NCBI RefSeq assembly: GCF_964340395.1
Contig: NC_135555.1
Span: 10,691,931-10,755,930 of the forward strand
From: Glandiceps talaboti
Taxonomy: Eukaryota > Hemichordata > Enteropneusta > Spengelidae
Length of the DNA stretch: 64,000 bases
Direction: 5' to 3'
Made by a program: the position numbers and the translations under genes
Shown: one piece after another, positions 48,650 to 60,901 of the stretch
How positions within the stretch are numbered: position 1 is the first letter of the stretch
How the letters are laid out: each line of letters starts with the position of its first letter
The notes under the pieces: model-generated
Told to the model about the DNA's origin: nothing
Database searches by the model: none
Seen by the model: the letters and a program-made list of their open reading frames with translations, nothing else

Positions 48650-51600
48650 TCATATCATTTCCTGCACAGCATTGCTGTCATACAACTGTAAATAATATGT
48701 CTTCATCCAGCTCAGATCAAACTTTAAACTGAGCAGTTTTGTCTGAATCTTCCGTCTATCGATGGTATCCTCAAAGTGAGAATCATCAATCTGTTGGGAG
48801 AGAAATAAGAAATCAGAAACATGTCCTTTACATTTGTCATTTCCTGTGTATACGTTTTCAGGGAACACCAGTGAGAATTTTGTCATGTTAGTGGTCAATA
48901 ATGGGAGTTCGACATGCAAATGAGATGAGCTCTACGACTCATCTGTAAACACAAAGTAACTACCTAGTATGCTGTATGTCAACTTTTCATGACTGTTATT
49001 GTCAGTCCCTTACAATACATACAAATAGATACTTTACGTTCAAATAATTTAATTTCATCTCTGAGTAGAGTTCGCATTGAAATTTAATTTCATCAACCAA
49101 CAGCATACACTAAAATGTGTTGCCAGGAGCGTCCTTATCAACCTTTCCCTGTTGTGGTAAGGGATGAGAAGCGTGCCAACAAAATGGTAGTCTTGCTGCT
49201 AGACGTTCGGGCTTTCTTTCGATGCTATAACTATAAGCGAACGAAGTTCGCATGTGAGGGCTTGCCCGAACAGTCTAGCGAATGTCATTTTCAGACCGGA
49301 CATTCCATTGAGATTACGATAAGCGGTGGGTTGGGCCATATATGCATATATATACTTCAATATATTCAATCTCTGCATGCAGGTGTTGACAAACACATTT
49401 ATGTCATTACTATGTCTTATCAGTTTATGGTAATTGTGTTTGATGAGTGTGTAGACGTTGTCATTCACACATTTTAGTTAACGCATTGGTGGTTATTTTT
49501 ACAAGCCCCTCCTTAAGATGAATATGTATGAAAATTAAGCTATTGTCCTCTGTTTGTGCTTGTCGCTAATACGGTTCTATCTCTGATTGGCAGTTATTTA
49601 TATCCCGATGACATTCGCTAGACCTCGAATGTTCCATCCTCGATAGCGTTGTTCGGCTGTGTGTCGTATTTTATCTGAAGAACATCCGAGGGCTAGCTGA
49701 TAGACTAACAAAATGGCTGTTCGATCTATCAACAGTGTGGCAAGAATATCAGATACTTGCAATATTTCAACAACTGACAGCCAGTGTCATCTGGGAATTT
49801 TATTGCTGTGTTGACTGATGAAAGTTAAAATGTTGTTGAAATAGATATTGGTATACTAATTTTTATGTATTGATATGCTAGTTGTAGGTTCAAAAGAGGC
49901 AACCATTGTAAGGTTATCTTAGATTAGGGTTAAAATTGACATCGTTTACAAAGAGTGCAGAAAGGCCAATTAAAAAAGAAAATTGTGTGTTTCAAATATT
50001 CTGACAGACCCAAGTTTAAGCCTCCAACCCTAAACATTTTTTTAACATTTAAAAACAAAAAGATAAGAAATTCTTTGTCTTCTTGACCTTCATGTATGTC
50101 TTTTTCCTTTCCCCAGTGATGTTTGTATTTATTTCATCAAACCATCATATAAGGGGTACTCTGACCGATATTTTGTTTGTTTTTGGGTCAAAGCAATACT
50201 TTTCAAAAATAACAATTAAAAAGATAAAACAAAATAAAATCCCGACCTACTTATCCTATTTTCTGAGGCCATGTTATCGGAAACACACAATAATAATTTT
50301 TTTTTGGCCTAATACAATATTTTACTACTTACTTCACTTCCGCTGGGTCGTTTTGGCTGATATGGTGGTGGCAGTGAATTATCTGGAGATGAAATAACCA
50401 TCTTTTCTTGTGACTTCAGTGATATCTTTATACGATTTGTTGACTCATTGCTAGATTGAATCAATCGACTCTGATCATGTGGATAAGTTGATTCTTCAGA
50501 TGTCTGTGAAGTGATATCTCTTTCCTCTGTTTTTTCACCCGAGTCTTTCACCTTCTCTTTGTTCCTACATTTCTCTTGTACCCCTATTGTTTCTGTAAAT
50601 ACACATGGATGAACAGAAGATTTCGAAATGACAACTTCTTTCATTTTATCCCTTTGCACTTTATTGCTCAGTTTTTCAATCCCGACATCTATCATAAACT
50701 CGTTTTCAAGGTTCTTCCTATATTTTTGTTTGGGCTGACTCTTTGCAGCAACATTTCTGATTTTGGGATATTTTCTTGGACTGCAGTGTTCGATATCTTT
50801 CGGTGATAACCTTTGAACAAGAACAAGCACTTCCTTTGCATCAACTGGACTTCCTGGTGCACTTATTGTATTTTTTCCTACATTGTTAGAATTTCCAGAT
50901 CTAATTCTAACAACTCCATGTTCTACACTTTCATCTTCATGCTTCTGTGTACTGTTGTTGGTGTCTAGTCTCACTACATCATTTTCATTTTCACCATCAT
51001 GTGTCCCCTTTTGGCCTCGTTTGTCACAATCTTTAACATTTTGCTTTTTTGGACTATAATATGCAACATCATTTGGTGTAAGTTTTGAAATACAAACTTG
51101 CAATCTCTTTTGCACAGTATTTGGACTTTCACAATCTTTGGCTGCATTTTTCTGTATATTTGTTGAGATTCCAGATTTGCTTTTTACGCCATCAATGTCA
51201 ATATCTTGCTCCCCTGGGTGTTCCATTTTCTTGGGCATATCACAGCTCACTATTTCTAAGCCTTCTTCTTCTAACGTAGAATCATAATCAAATTTTCTCT
51301 TCCTCTCTGATTTGCCAAGACTTTTTAAGTTCCTTTGACTCATTTTAGCTTGACTTCTTGGACTATAACGTTCTACATCTTTTGGTGTTAATTTTGGAAC
51401 ACACAGGTGTAATTTCTTTTGAGAATGCGTCGGAATTTTCATCAAACTTGCAGACGTTTCAGAGATGCTTCTATCATCTTTAAGTTCTTCTTCTTCTTCC
51501 TCTCTGTGCTCTGTCATCTCAAATGTTTCACTATCCAAGAGTTCAAACTCTGCATCATCAATTTCAAAGTCACTGTCAAGTTTTCTCTGATTTCCTTGAC

Positions 51601-54600
51601 ATGTTTGATTCTTAGAGACTGTGTTGTTCACATCGGTAGAATTTCTAGGACTATGGCATTCTGGATCTTCTGATGATGGGTCTGCAAAACATAACATTTG
51701 TACAAAGAGAATCACATCTTTATTGTTACAAGTTATTTTCAGCATATTACATATTAAAATAGTGCCAATGGTATTGTAGCACAACTGTAAAGTTTGTGAT
51801 AATTTAAAAAAATGTTTACCCATGTGTCAATCTAACCTTGTTCAAGTTGTTGTTTCCTGTTAATACGTACCATTATTTTAGTGTTGCTATGTGTAGTTTC
51901 TAAGTTCCTGGGTGACTATTTGCAATTGTTGGAATATTTATCTACTTGCCTAACTACCCTATTGTTAATTATCTTTGTGATATACAGCATCATTTGGTTG
52001 TTGCTATGGGTATATTCTTGTTGCTAGGTATATATGTATTAACTTTTTTTGATACTTATCCACTTGCCTAACTAACCCTGTTATCTTTGCAATATGCATT
52101 ATCATTTGACTGTTGCTATGGACATGGTCTTGTTGCTAAGCAAATTTGCATACATTTTTTTAATGTTTATTCACTTGCCTACCCATTCCTGTTGATATTG
52201 TTAGCATTCTAGCTTTGCTAATTGGCAATAGCAAGTGGATACTTCAGTATTTTAAAGTAGAAACATGTGCCTTTTATATATATGCAGCACAAACTTCTTC
52301 CCCCCAAATCATATAAACTCAGCTTACCAGGTATGCCCCTTTCAAATTTGAAAATTCTATCAGCTCACATTCAGAGCAAACCACTGATTACAGCAGAGAT
52401 GCTAGTTCTCATTTATCATGTGTACATACCTGATGTGGATTGGGTCTGATCAGCAAGATGGCAATCTTCTAAATAGTCAGCAGGGTTACTTGGAATTTGT
52501 GACTAAAAAAAATCACATGGACAATGGTAAGTCATGCAAACAGATGAGCTCAATATTGTACATGTACACAACCTTGTACACATCTAAGCAGCTGTCATAT
52601 CATACATTTTGCAGCTCGAGTGAACGTAAGACAAGAATTGACAGAATACACAAACGTAGGTTGAATTTAGTGATTCAAGGTTTCATTTCTGTATTTTATA
52701 TAGTCATTAGTAAGGGTATCATGGGTGGTTTTTTTTTACCAAAGATCTGTGCGAATGAAATCTGTTCACAGTCTCACTGTTTGAGATAGGGAGGAACCAT
52801 AGCGGAGGGGAGAAGACTTGTCAAAACCCTGCAGCATATACATCCAGAGCTACATTTGTACATATTTTGGTTAAAGTCACTCCATCTGTAAGTACTTCTT
52901 ATAAATCTGTATGTTTTACCTCAGCAAATGAGACAAGTCCATCAATAGAATCATCTCTACTAAACTTGGTCTGTAAACTACCAGTCTGCTGTATGTCTTG
53001 GTATGATTTCGAACTTGTACCATGGGAAGACACTGGAGGGCAGTAGTCAGGTTTCCACTCTTAAAATAACAAACAACATACCGTCAAAACACAAGAAAAA
53101 TAGTACTAGACACATGCACACCACATGATTTGTGATGTTTAATATAGATATGCCATGCATCAATACCTGTAGAATAGACACAACAATGTTCCCCACAATA
53201 TAATAGGCACCATGCTATGGATTTTTTGAAAATATGATAAATAAAATTTTTGTTGAGCAAAGTTTCTGTGATTTTATTGTTAATTTCTGGCAAAACTCTA
53301 CATTACATAGTGTGCTGAATGAAATGAGTTTCAGCCACCATAGAGAGTAATATTCAGAGGGAAAGTCACTATTCAGTTTTCATATACATGTGTTGAGCTT
53401 GCACATACATTATTCCTTCTATTTTTGTTGGCAAGTTCTTGAAACATTTCACTGAACCTCCACGATAACAACACTGTCATTACACATGTTGGGAGTTACC
53501 AGTACTTATAGGAATTCTATATTCATGAGAAAATTAGAATACATCACTGTTTACGGTCACACCATTATACAATGATATCGTATAAGAGTGGTATTCATAT
53601 TTCAACCATACAGCCTCTACTTAATATATAGATATTATAGCTATTGGATTACAGAGTAGAAAATATTCAAGGTACAAAAAACAACCAGCAATGTACGATT
53701 GCACTGAAAAATGAGGGATAATCTATTCTCAAAATTGAAGTGTTTACCTTCCAGACTCTCTAATATTTTCATCTGAAGTTGGGGAATCTCACATTCTTCG
53801 TAATTTAAACCATCTGGACCCTGCAAATGGAAAATAAAAACATCTATCGATAACAAGTCTAGAAATGACAGACCTTGGTGAGAGTTACCAACAGTTATTG
53901 GTAAACCTGGCTGCACTTTTTCAAACAGATTTTCTTTGAGTATCTTTTCTATTTGGTTCAGAGAAACATTTGACACATTGCCAACTTCATTTAATTCTTG
54001 GCATCTATCTTTCAAGTATTTGAGAAAGATGAAAAACTGAATCAAGTCTGACATCAGCTTGTAAATTTTATCAAAGTAAGAAAGTTCCTTAGTCATGAAT
54101 GTCCCCAGCTGCTGTATTTTTGGCTATAATCATTTATCTTTGCCTGTTAACAATACATTAAACCTTTCTATGACACTTTTATTGGTTCATAGACCCTCCA
54201 CACAACGGTGGAGGGACTGTTTGGTTCAATCATTCTGATTAGCTGAAATACCTAAGTTCTACCTTCTTGTCATCGTTACAGTATGGTATACAAAGTCTCT
54301 TCAAAATAGTATCAACAATTCACTAGTCTGTCAATCATTGACATAAATGTCCACCAAGTGACACTAGAGTAGTACAATGTGTATGTCAGGTGTCATTTTT
54401 TGAATTTAATCTGTATCAAATTGTAAACATGCTGTCCAACTGTTGTGTTGTGTCATAATACTGCTTTCAAGAACAAAGGTTGACATTTTATCGGCATAAA
54501 AAGTGAGTAAAGACATTGAAGAGATTTCAAATTCTGATTTGGATTGCATTCTATTGCTCTTTTCATGGGCCTTCAGGAATGCCCTGATACTGTTCACACA

Positions 54601-57157
54601 GAGATCATGAGGGTGGTGAATTGCAAATGCATACCTGAGGTACTCCATACTGCAATGTGAAAGGACTGTATATATCTTCATAAGTATCATTGTATTGTGA
54701 ATAATTACTTCCATCAGCAGTGACCTGGCTCTCCTTGACCCTATCTGTCATGACATCTGCTCCTTCTTGTGCACACTCAACCAGTTGAGTTAATGTCGAT
54801 TGGCTGGCTGCGCTGTCAGAATTTTCATCTGAGCTATTTCTGTGTGATTTTCTGCAAGCAAGTGTATTTATTTATCATATATCTAGATGGCAGGTAACTA
54901 ATTTGGAAAGGCAAATTACCAGTATTTAAGTTTTATTTTTAGTTATCAGTGTCTTCTATGTGCTATTATTTCCAAAAAGCAGCCGTAGTCCTACAATGCT
55001 GTAATCTAAACCAAACATTTTGAATTCTGATTCTGGGTAATATTTTGAATGCTTTGATCAAACTGATAACACCATACTCTATCTTGTATGATCTCATAAC
55101 CATGTATAAAATCTTTTAAACATAACCACTACAGTCGCCCAATTTTTTCCATTCATTATTTGCATAAAACATTTTTTTAAAAACACACACAAACAAACAT
55201 GGCTGTCTTCTTTTTTGTGAAATGATAATCTTAGTGAATGATTGTGAAACACTTGGGTGAACGCCTAAGCTCAGATAAGTAGTAACTGGGAAATATAAAA
55301 AAAAACTGAGAAAAAAAATTTCCTTAAAAAACTTGTAGTGAATAAACATTATGAGACTTGAAAAAAAATGTATGTAACTAGCAAACTACAATACCGCCAT
55401 AGTTCAGCCATCTTGTTCTGTATGCTAGGATTCTCCATAATGTTTGGTAGTTTGGGTAGGCAGAGGTACTTTTGTTTTAAAGCCCAGGTTGTAATGTGAT
55501 TAATGTACAGCACAAACATACTGGTATACTGGAAAAAATTTTACAAAATACTACATGTTAGATGGGAAACAAGTGAAATTCTCACTAGTATCCATAAATT
55601 TACAGTTTGTTGAAAAGAGTCGAACCACTTAGACATCGTACGTATGTGACAGGGCTTTGTTGCGTGCTCCCTATTACGTCACTGTGGAACTGTCAAGGCT
55701 TTCCCAGTCAGTCCACAGACTGTCCCAGAGTCACCCAGGCCCGGCAAACATAGCACCAGCAGGCTCCATGTGAGTAATTGTCCCCAACCTTTTGAATCAT
55801 TACTCCAGGAGTTCACCCTAAATTTGCACTCGTCTTGTGATTTCTGTCATGATTTTGGTTGTAACAAACACAGGTATAAATTCAACTAAATAGAAGCACT
55901 AAACTGTCTCAAGTAAAATTTTAGTGTATTTTTAGACTAAAAATTAATGAAAAATTGCAGTCAACTTGGGCTTCAATAAGACATTGTGCCCTTGACATTG
56001 ACTTACCAGATTGCTCTCTAACATTGGCAGTACTTTATACTTCTTCAAAATGACCACTGCATCTTTCAAGTCTGTAAAGAAATCAATACCTCCTTCTTCC
56101 CTACAATGGAATATACAATAATGTTGCCTGGCATTATTTTCCTGTCAGTTATGCTCAAAATCAAAATCAAAGTTCTTAGTGCCATTTTTCACTGTCTTCC
56201 TTCACACAAGAACAATTCATCCTTTTCAAATTTAGGGGATGCCATATTATTCTTTGTTTGTCTGTTTTGAAAACCATTTTATCGAACACTGTATCACAAA
56301 TCAATAAATCTATGTAAAATATTGAAATACACAATGATATCAAATTCTTCATTTGAGAAAGAAGCGTCACAAGAGGGCATTAAGAATAATGAGGAAATTA
56401 AGGGTGATATCAGTACATACAGCAGTCACTAAAACATGGATAAAAATATTGTGATATGAAAATAATGTCAGTGGAACATTTTGACTGATTTAGAATGTGC
56501 CCAAATTTCACTGTGAAATGATTCAAAGAAGACTATAGTATTAGTACTAAAGATGTGAGTGGGCCTCACGTCTGGTCCAAAAGCTACTAGTATTACCAAA
56601 CAGCACTCCTAGTGGCCAAATTATACAATCTTTTGTCTTTCTATAAAATGTGGTGCATATTTTTTTACAAAACACAAGTGAAGACTTGGATTTATTCACA
56701 GAAGCTTAGGGTGTACTATAACCTGGCTCAACACTACTGAACAGAATATAGCGCTGGAGACTGTCACTAAATAAATAAATTTGATTGGTTGATTTGACTA
56801 GGTGATTATTCAAATGTGTCCATACTTACTCTTCAAATACCTTCAGACATTCCCTGGAAAATATAACTTTGATAATGACATCATCATCTGTCACATGACC
56901 ATATGCCACAACATCATCACAATCATCTGATTTGGTTACCTGAAAAAAAAATTCAAACATCATTTCTATAAAGTTTAAGCCACAAACAAACTGGCAACAA
57001 TGTTCACAACATACAACTGCCAATAGAATTGTACAATACAACTTACGTTTTGAACAAACGCAGTGACTGCATTATTAATTTCTTCTCCATAAAATTCACA
57101 CACCATTGTCTTGGCTATGAGTATATGGATCCATGGCTCTCTTATATAATTGTCCAT
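48650..57157 (-). CDS. ACD: Shelterin subunit TPP1 (adrenocortical dysplasia homologue)
   Basis: TPP1 binds POT1 and TIN2 at telomeres and recruits telomerase. Ten coding exons: 57157-57047, 56939-56830, 56100-56007, 55528-55395, 54851-54635, 53820-53748, 53059-52920, 52502-52430, 51681-50333, 48790-48650. All junctions are in frame, giving 813 residues (human 544). The OB fold (about residues 5-145) is recognisable: REPWIHILI at the start (human RPWIRELI), then VVAYGHVTDDDVIIKVIFSR, a Glu run at 73-76 where human TPP1 has its TEL-patch glutamates, and FVLYINHITTWAL. The rest is low-complexity, acidic and Ser-rich. The 449-codon exon holds three copies of an L-[ST]-P-[KN]-D-[VI]-x3-S-P motif. 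The last exon has a helix-like segment around Trp795 that may match the TIN2-binding tail. Divergent neighbour PARD6 supports orthology. No other gene is an obvious alternative. Confidence 0.88.
49198..49623. other. Nested hairpin and inverted-repeat block inside the last ACD intron
   Basis: GCTAGACGTTCGGGC at 49198-49212 pairs with GCCCGAAC-A-GTCTAGC at 49264-49279 (15 bp, one bulge). Inside it GCGAAC-GAA-GTTCGC (49237-49251) forms a second stem. GTCTAGCGAATGTCAT (49273-49288) is also repeated exactly inverted at 49608-49623. The block is richer in CpG than its surroundings. A mobile element is the simplest reading. Confidence 0.7.
50774..51421 (-). repeat. ACD: Three-copy protein motif encoded in ACD exon 9
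   Basis: Coding repeats at 51421-51356, 51112-51047 and 50839-50774 (residues about 405-426, 508-529 and 599-620). Each reads K-x-L-x-[LV]-x-[VI]... then [KR]-L-[ST]-P-[KN]-D-[VI], three variable residues, and S-P-[RK]. The last two copies share further upstream similarity (SG-x-S-x-N, KN), so the unit is roughly 90 to 103 residues. The SP-[RK] sites fit proline-directed kinases. Confidence 0.88.
55660..55790 (-). repeat. Dispersed repeat family C, copy 2
   Basis: The inverse complement of this segment aligns with 20225-20350, including GGCCTGGGTGACTCTGGGAC-type sequence, GACTGACTGGGA and TGACAGTTCCAC. It lies in ACD intron 3, between coding exons 3 and 4. Confidence 0.6.
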
Positions 57158-57278
57158 CACAGAAAACGTTATCTTCGATACTGCAGTCTGACAAAAGAAA
57201 TAGTCTTTGTTAATGAAATATAGTGTTTTCCTCATATACATATAGCATATTCCAAAGAAGAGTTAATGTATAACAATA

Positions 57279-57280
57279 AC

Positions 57281-57313
<33 letters not shown>

Positions 57314-57377
57314 GCACGCACATACGCACACACACACACACTTCTGCAGTGTGCACAGTAGAAAGGGGGGGGGGGGG
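57279..57377. repeat. (CA)n and poly-G tract
   Basis: CA/CG dinucleotide run followed by a G homopolymer at about 57365-57377. It lies between the ACD 5' UTR exon and its first coding exon. Confidence 0.9.
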
Positions 57378-57767
57378 CTGGGATCGGGAACTGTCTGTTG
57401 AAACTATCACCTGACATTAAAGGAAAATGCCACTCCAGGAAATAGATGTATGTATTTTTCCAAACTTTGGGTTGATAAAATTGATTTTTTTTCCAAATGG
57501 AATCAGAGTAGATAGCATGACTGACTGATTTGATGTGGAATTATCAACTAATCAGGATGGCATAGTCCTGTTTTCTCAATTTGCAAATTTTTTGGGTGTA
57601 GGATTTGGAGTATTATTATGCAGTGAATTTTGAGTTAGTCCAGGTACACAAGGCATCGATGTTAAGTGACAAAACCTTCTATTTTGCCCATTTAATTCCC
57701 AAAATCATTCAACAAGAGAAAATGACTCAAACTCCTTTTGGTTATACATGTACAACCTATAACACCA

Positions 57768-57968
57768 AAGTAAAGCGTTTTCTGTACATACCACAATTGT
57801 TTATAGCATCCATACAGCAAGTGTAAAAGTATACTGTTTTACTTGCTAACTTACCACTTTAGAAAGTCCACATGCTAGGCTTGTAAATAAACCAATTGAA
57901 AGAATATACTTTTACATTTTATATGAATGCTATAAATGGGTGTAGCACATAGAGAAAATGCTTTACTT
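57768..57968. mobile_element. Palindromic MITE, family B, copy 2
   Basis: 201 bp with inverted ends AAGTAAAGCG and ATGCTTTACTT, arms of about 70 bp. It aligns with 26290-26482. Lies in the intron behind the ACD 5' UTR exon. Confidence 0.75.
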
Positions 57969-58687
57969 CAGTGTTACTCATTGTAAATAGAAGGCTGATA
58001 TTTAAAAAAATAAATTCAAGCATTAGATGTTAGTGTTTACAATGTAATTATAAATATATGTTACCATTTGAGTGGGGAGGGGGACTATAGATGATGCAGA
58101 TATTATGTATACCTGTGTATTTACTACAGGTGACAAGTAGGTATCTACCAAGGTCCCCAAGTCATTTTATCAGGGTTTATAACCTTGGTGGATTCTGAGC
58201 AATTTCTGCTGTACAGTAAACCAATTTTACCTCTTTCCCCTTCATGTTACCGAGGAAGCACAACCTTAGCAAAAATACTGGGTACATTAGATAGACTTTC
58301 CACAATCTCACTGAAATTTCTCTCAGGAGAAAGGAACTTATACCTGTTCTCGTCTTTGCATTTATTAACTTGACCATGTCCCCCCCCCCCTATGTTTTGA
58401 GTGTACCCGAAAACAGCTGCTATTTCCATGATGATTATAGTAAACAACTTTGCAACTATTCTAATGATGTCTTTACGTCAAGATAAACGTATATATGGCT
58501 TAGTAGTATGATCACATACAATATTAAATTATGACATATGTTTCTCCTCCATTCTTTGTATTAATGAACCCTGGAACATACAACAACACAACGTAGCATT
58601 TGGTGTGTACTGGCAGTGGTATTTCCCTGTATTGTGGCACAGACATGCAATGCAACCTGAGAATTCAGCTAAACTTCATCCACTTAC

Positions 58688-58850
58688 CACTCTTTACACA
58701 CTATCTAAATTTCCAGAGAGCACATTGCTTCTTCCGACTATTTTGATAAACACCTTCAACAACCGACTAACCAGTAAACAACACAAGCAGTCAGCTCTCT
58801 CTAGCTAACGCTGGCTCTGCGCCCTCCACGTGAACTTTGCTATCCCAGAA
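58688..58850 (-). other. ACD: Probable ACD 5' UTR exon
   Basis: On the - strand a good donor (AGTG|GTAAGTG, exon end at 58688) can splice to the acceptor in front of the first coding exon (exon start at 57187). The exon's 5' end is not visible and is placed near 58850 because promoter-type motifs lie just beyond. It contains a six-codon upstream reading frame (ATG at 58725, stop at 58705). Coding therefore starts in the next exon. Confidence 0.55.
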
Positions 58851-59065
58851 TGCAGCATAGAAATAACTGGGTCAAGACAAGTTCTGGCTTGGAAAAACCC
58901 TCAAACCCTTACAAGTTACTAACATGCCGATTTGTTTGTGCATCTAGGTCACTGAGAAAATAATTGATTACCAATTTTATCTAAAAGCATTCTCTTTTCC
59001 AACGGAGAGTGTGACTGCGTTCTCTAAAACGAGGCTAACCGGAAGCAGGGGATCCTGTGACGTCA
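58827..59065. promoter_or_regulatory. Probable bidirectional promoter of ACD and PARD6
   Basis: Between the ACD 5' UTR exon and the PARD6 ATG lie several promoter-type motifs: CACGTG E-box (58827-58832), CCCAGAATGC (58844-58853, like the core of ZNF143 sites), CCGGAAG ETS core (59039-59045) and a perfect TGACGTCA CRE (59058-59065). I see no TATA box. Such a set is typical of divergent housekeeping promoters. The motifs are exact, but their use is inferred. Confidence 0.6.
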
Positions 59066-59180
59066 CTATAGTCGGTTTGCTGGTGTTGATTTCTCGCTCA
59101 CAAAGTTCGCGGCAGAAGTATTGAAATTTATGACAATTTCCTGGAGTAACTCATGATCGTGATACTTCCCAGTAATGAAC

Positions 59181-60864
59181 ATGTCTGTAGAAGTGAACAC
59201 GTTCACGTATAAGGTTCCTAATAATGGTTTTGTGGAAACTAAAAGTAAGGTAAGTACGACGTTTTTGGAACACTTTCTGTGTGGTAAATGTACAGACGCC
59301 CGAACTGGTCCTTATCTCGCTCGAAGGGTGTGATTCACTGCAGGCACAGCAGTATATATCTTGAAGGTGCGGTGGCTATCTTTGTAATTCGATCGGGTTC
59401 ACAAATGACCCGGTGGCAGCTTATAATGCTACAACTGTCATGTTGTAACGTGCGATCAGCCGAGATTCGAATTCTAACAATGACATGAAGCCCTAGACGT
59501 TCCCAGAATTGCACGTACCACTGTATTATCACGATCTGGTCCGTGTTGTCAATTTGCAACCAATCTGTTCATACACACGAAGTAAAAAAAAACTTTCACA
59601 TGTCGCGTTGTTTACAAGGTGTGGTCTTTGACGAGTTACATAATATCGGATCACACAGGAATGCGTCTTTCGTGTCCGTATATTTTTCTGAAACTGTCAA
59701 AAAATGTGAAGTAGAAATACCACAGCCCTGAGTAAGTAACTTTTATCAAACTATGCAAGTGTGTACTTTATACGCCTTAAATTGTTGACACACCTGAATA
59801 GCCTGGCCGAATTAACATTGTATTGTACTCTGTGTAAACTGTAGGGGCCAAGGTCTACATATATGTAACACATGTATCACATTACACTATTGTAGTATTT
59901 TACAAAGTTTGAAAAAACTGCTATTTTTGTAATAATGGTATTTCCACACACACACACACCCTCCATTAAAAAGAATTAAAAGATTATGACAAATAACAGA
60001 GAAGATTATTTGGGATGGGCAAGGTTGAAAATTAAATTAAATTCCAACATGATAAAAGAAATATGTGGTATTGTTACATCAGATTATTATTAATTAAAAC
60101 ATAAAGATGACCTCGTTAATGATGTATGGCATTGATGACCTTGTAATTAAACTGGTATTATGATGGCTGTTGTCTTTAATCAGTGTGTTTATTTTTAGTC
60201 ATTGCTGTAATGAACATCCCAATGTTTATGATATAAGTTCATGCATGGGTCATGAGACATTAGTAGCTTCATCTAGCTGCTAGTTTATTTATATATCTTG
60301 TTATTATGTAAGTCTAAATTTTCTTCTTCAAGTGTTGTAATCCAAATGTACACAGTGTTAAGAGTATTACTGTCAATATTTCAACTAAGATATATCAATG
60401 AACAAAGTACATCTATAGTTACACGGATTAAAGTAACCATGGCGACATCCTTCATTATCATAGTAATTATGAATATAATTGACACTGTGAGTAGTGTTGT
60501 TATGGGTCAAGTATTTGTTTTAAACCAAAGGCACAGATTAGAGTGCTTTGCTTACAACTGGACAATAGCTTGTACTGTATGTTGTGATTTGTTTATCTTT
60601 CACCGTGCTTACTTTGTTGTGATCACATTTTTTAGAATTGATACACTCCTGTACTTCCATGCTTAGTTTATTATGACACTCAGATGTAATCGTTTGTAGA
60701 TATCTACACAAGGCTAGCATTTGTTTCTTGTCGACATATACCATTCTGATAACTTGTATTAAGTTGTAATACATGTGAAACATGTGAAAGAGTTGATCAA
60801 TTGAGACACTTCATTTTTTTTAAATAAAAAAGAATGAAGTATGTGTGTGTGTGTGTGTGTGTCA

Positions 60865-60901
<37 letters not shown>

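Noticed and set aside
49115-49477. 120-codon + strand frame
   Set aside because: It overlaps the hairpin block in an ACD intron, has no recognisable domain and has an 89-codon frame on the opposite strand. Probably chance in a CpG-richer stretch.
60298-60666. 122-codon + strand frame with hydrophobic segments
   Set aside because: It lies in PARD6 intron 1. The composition is typical of AT-rich random frames, and no family is recognised.
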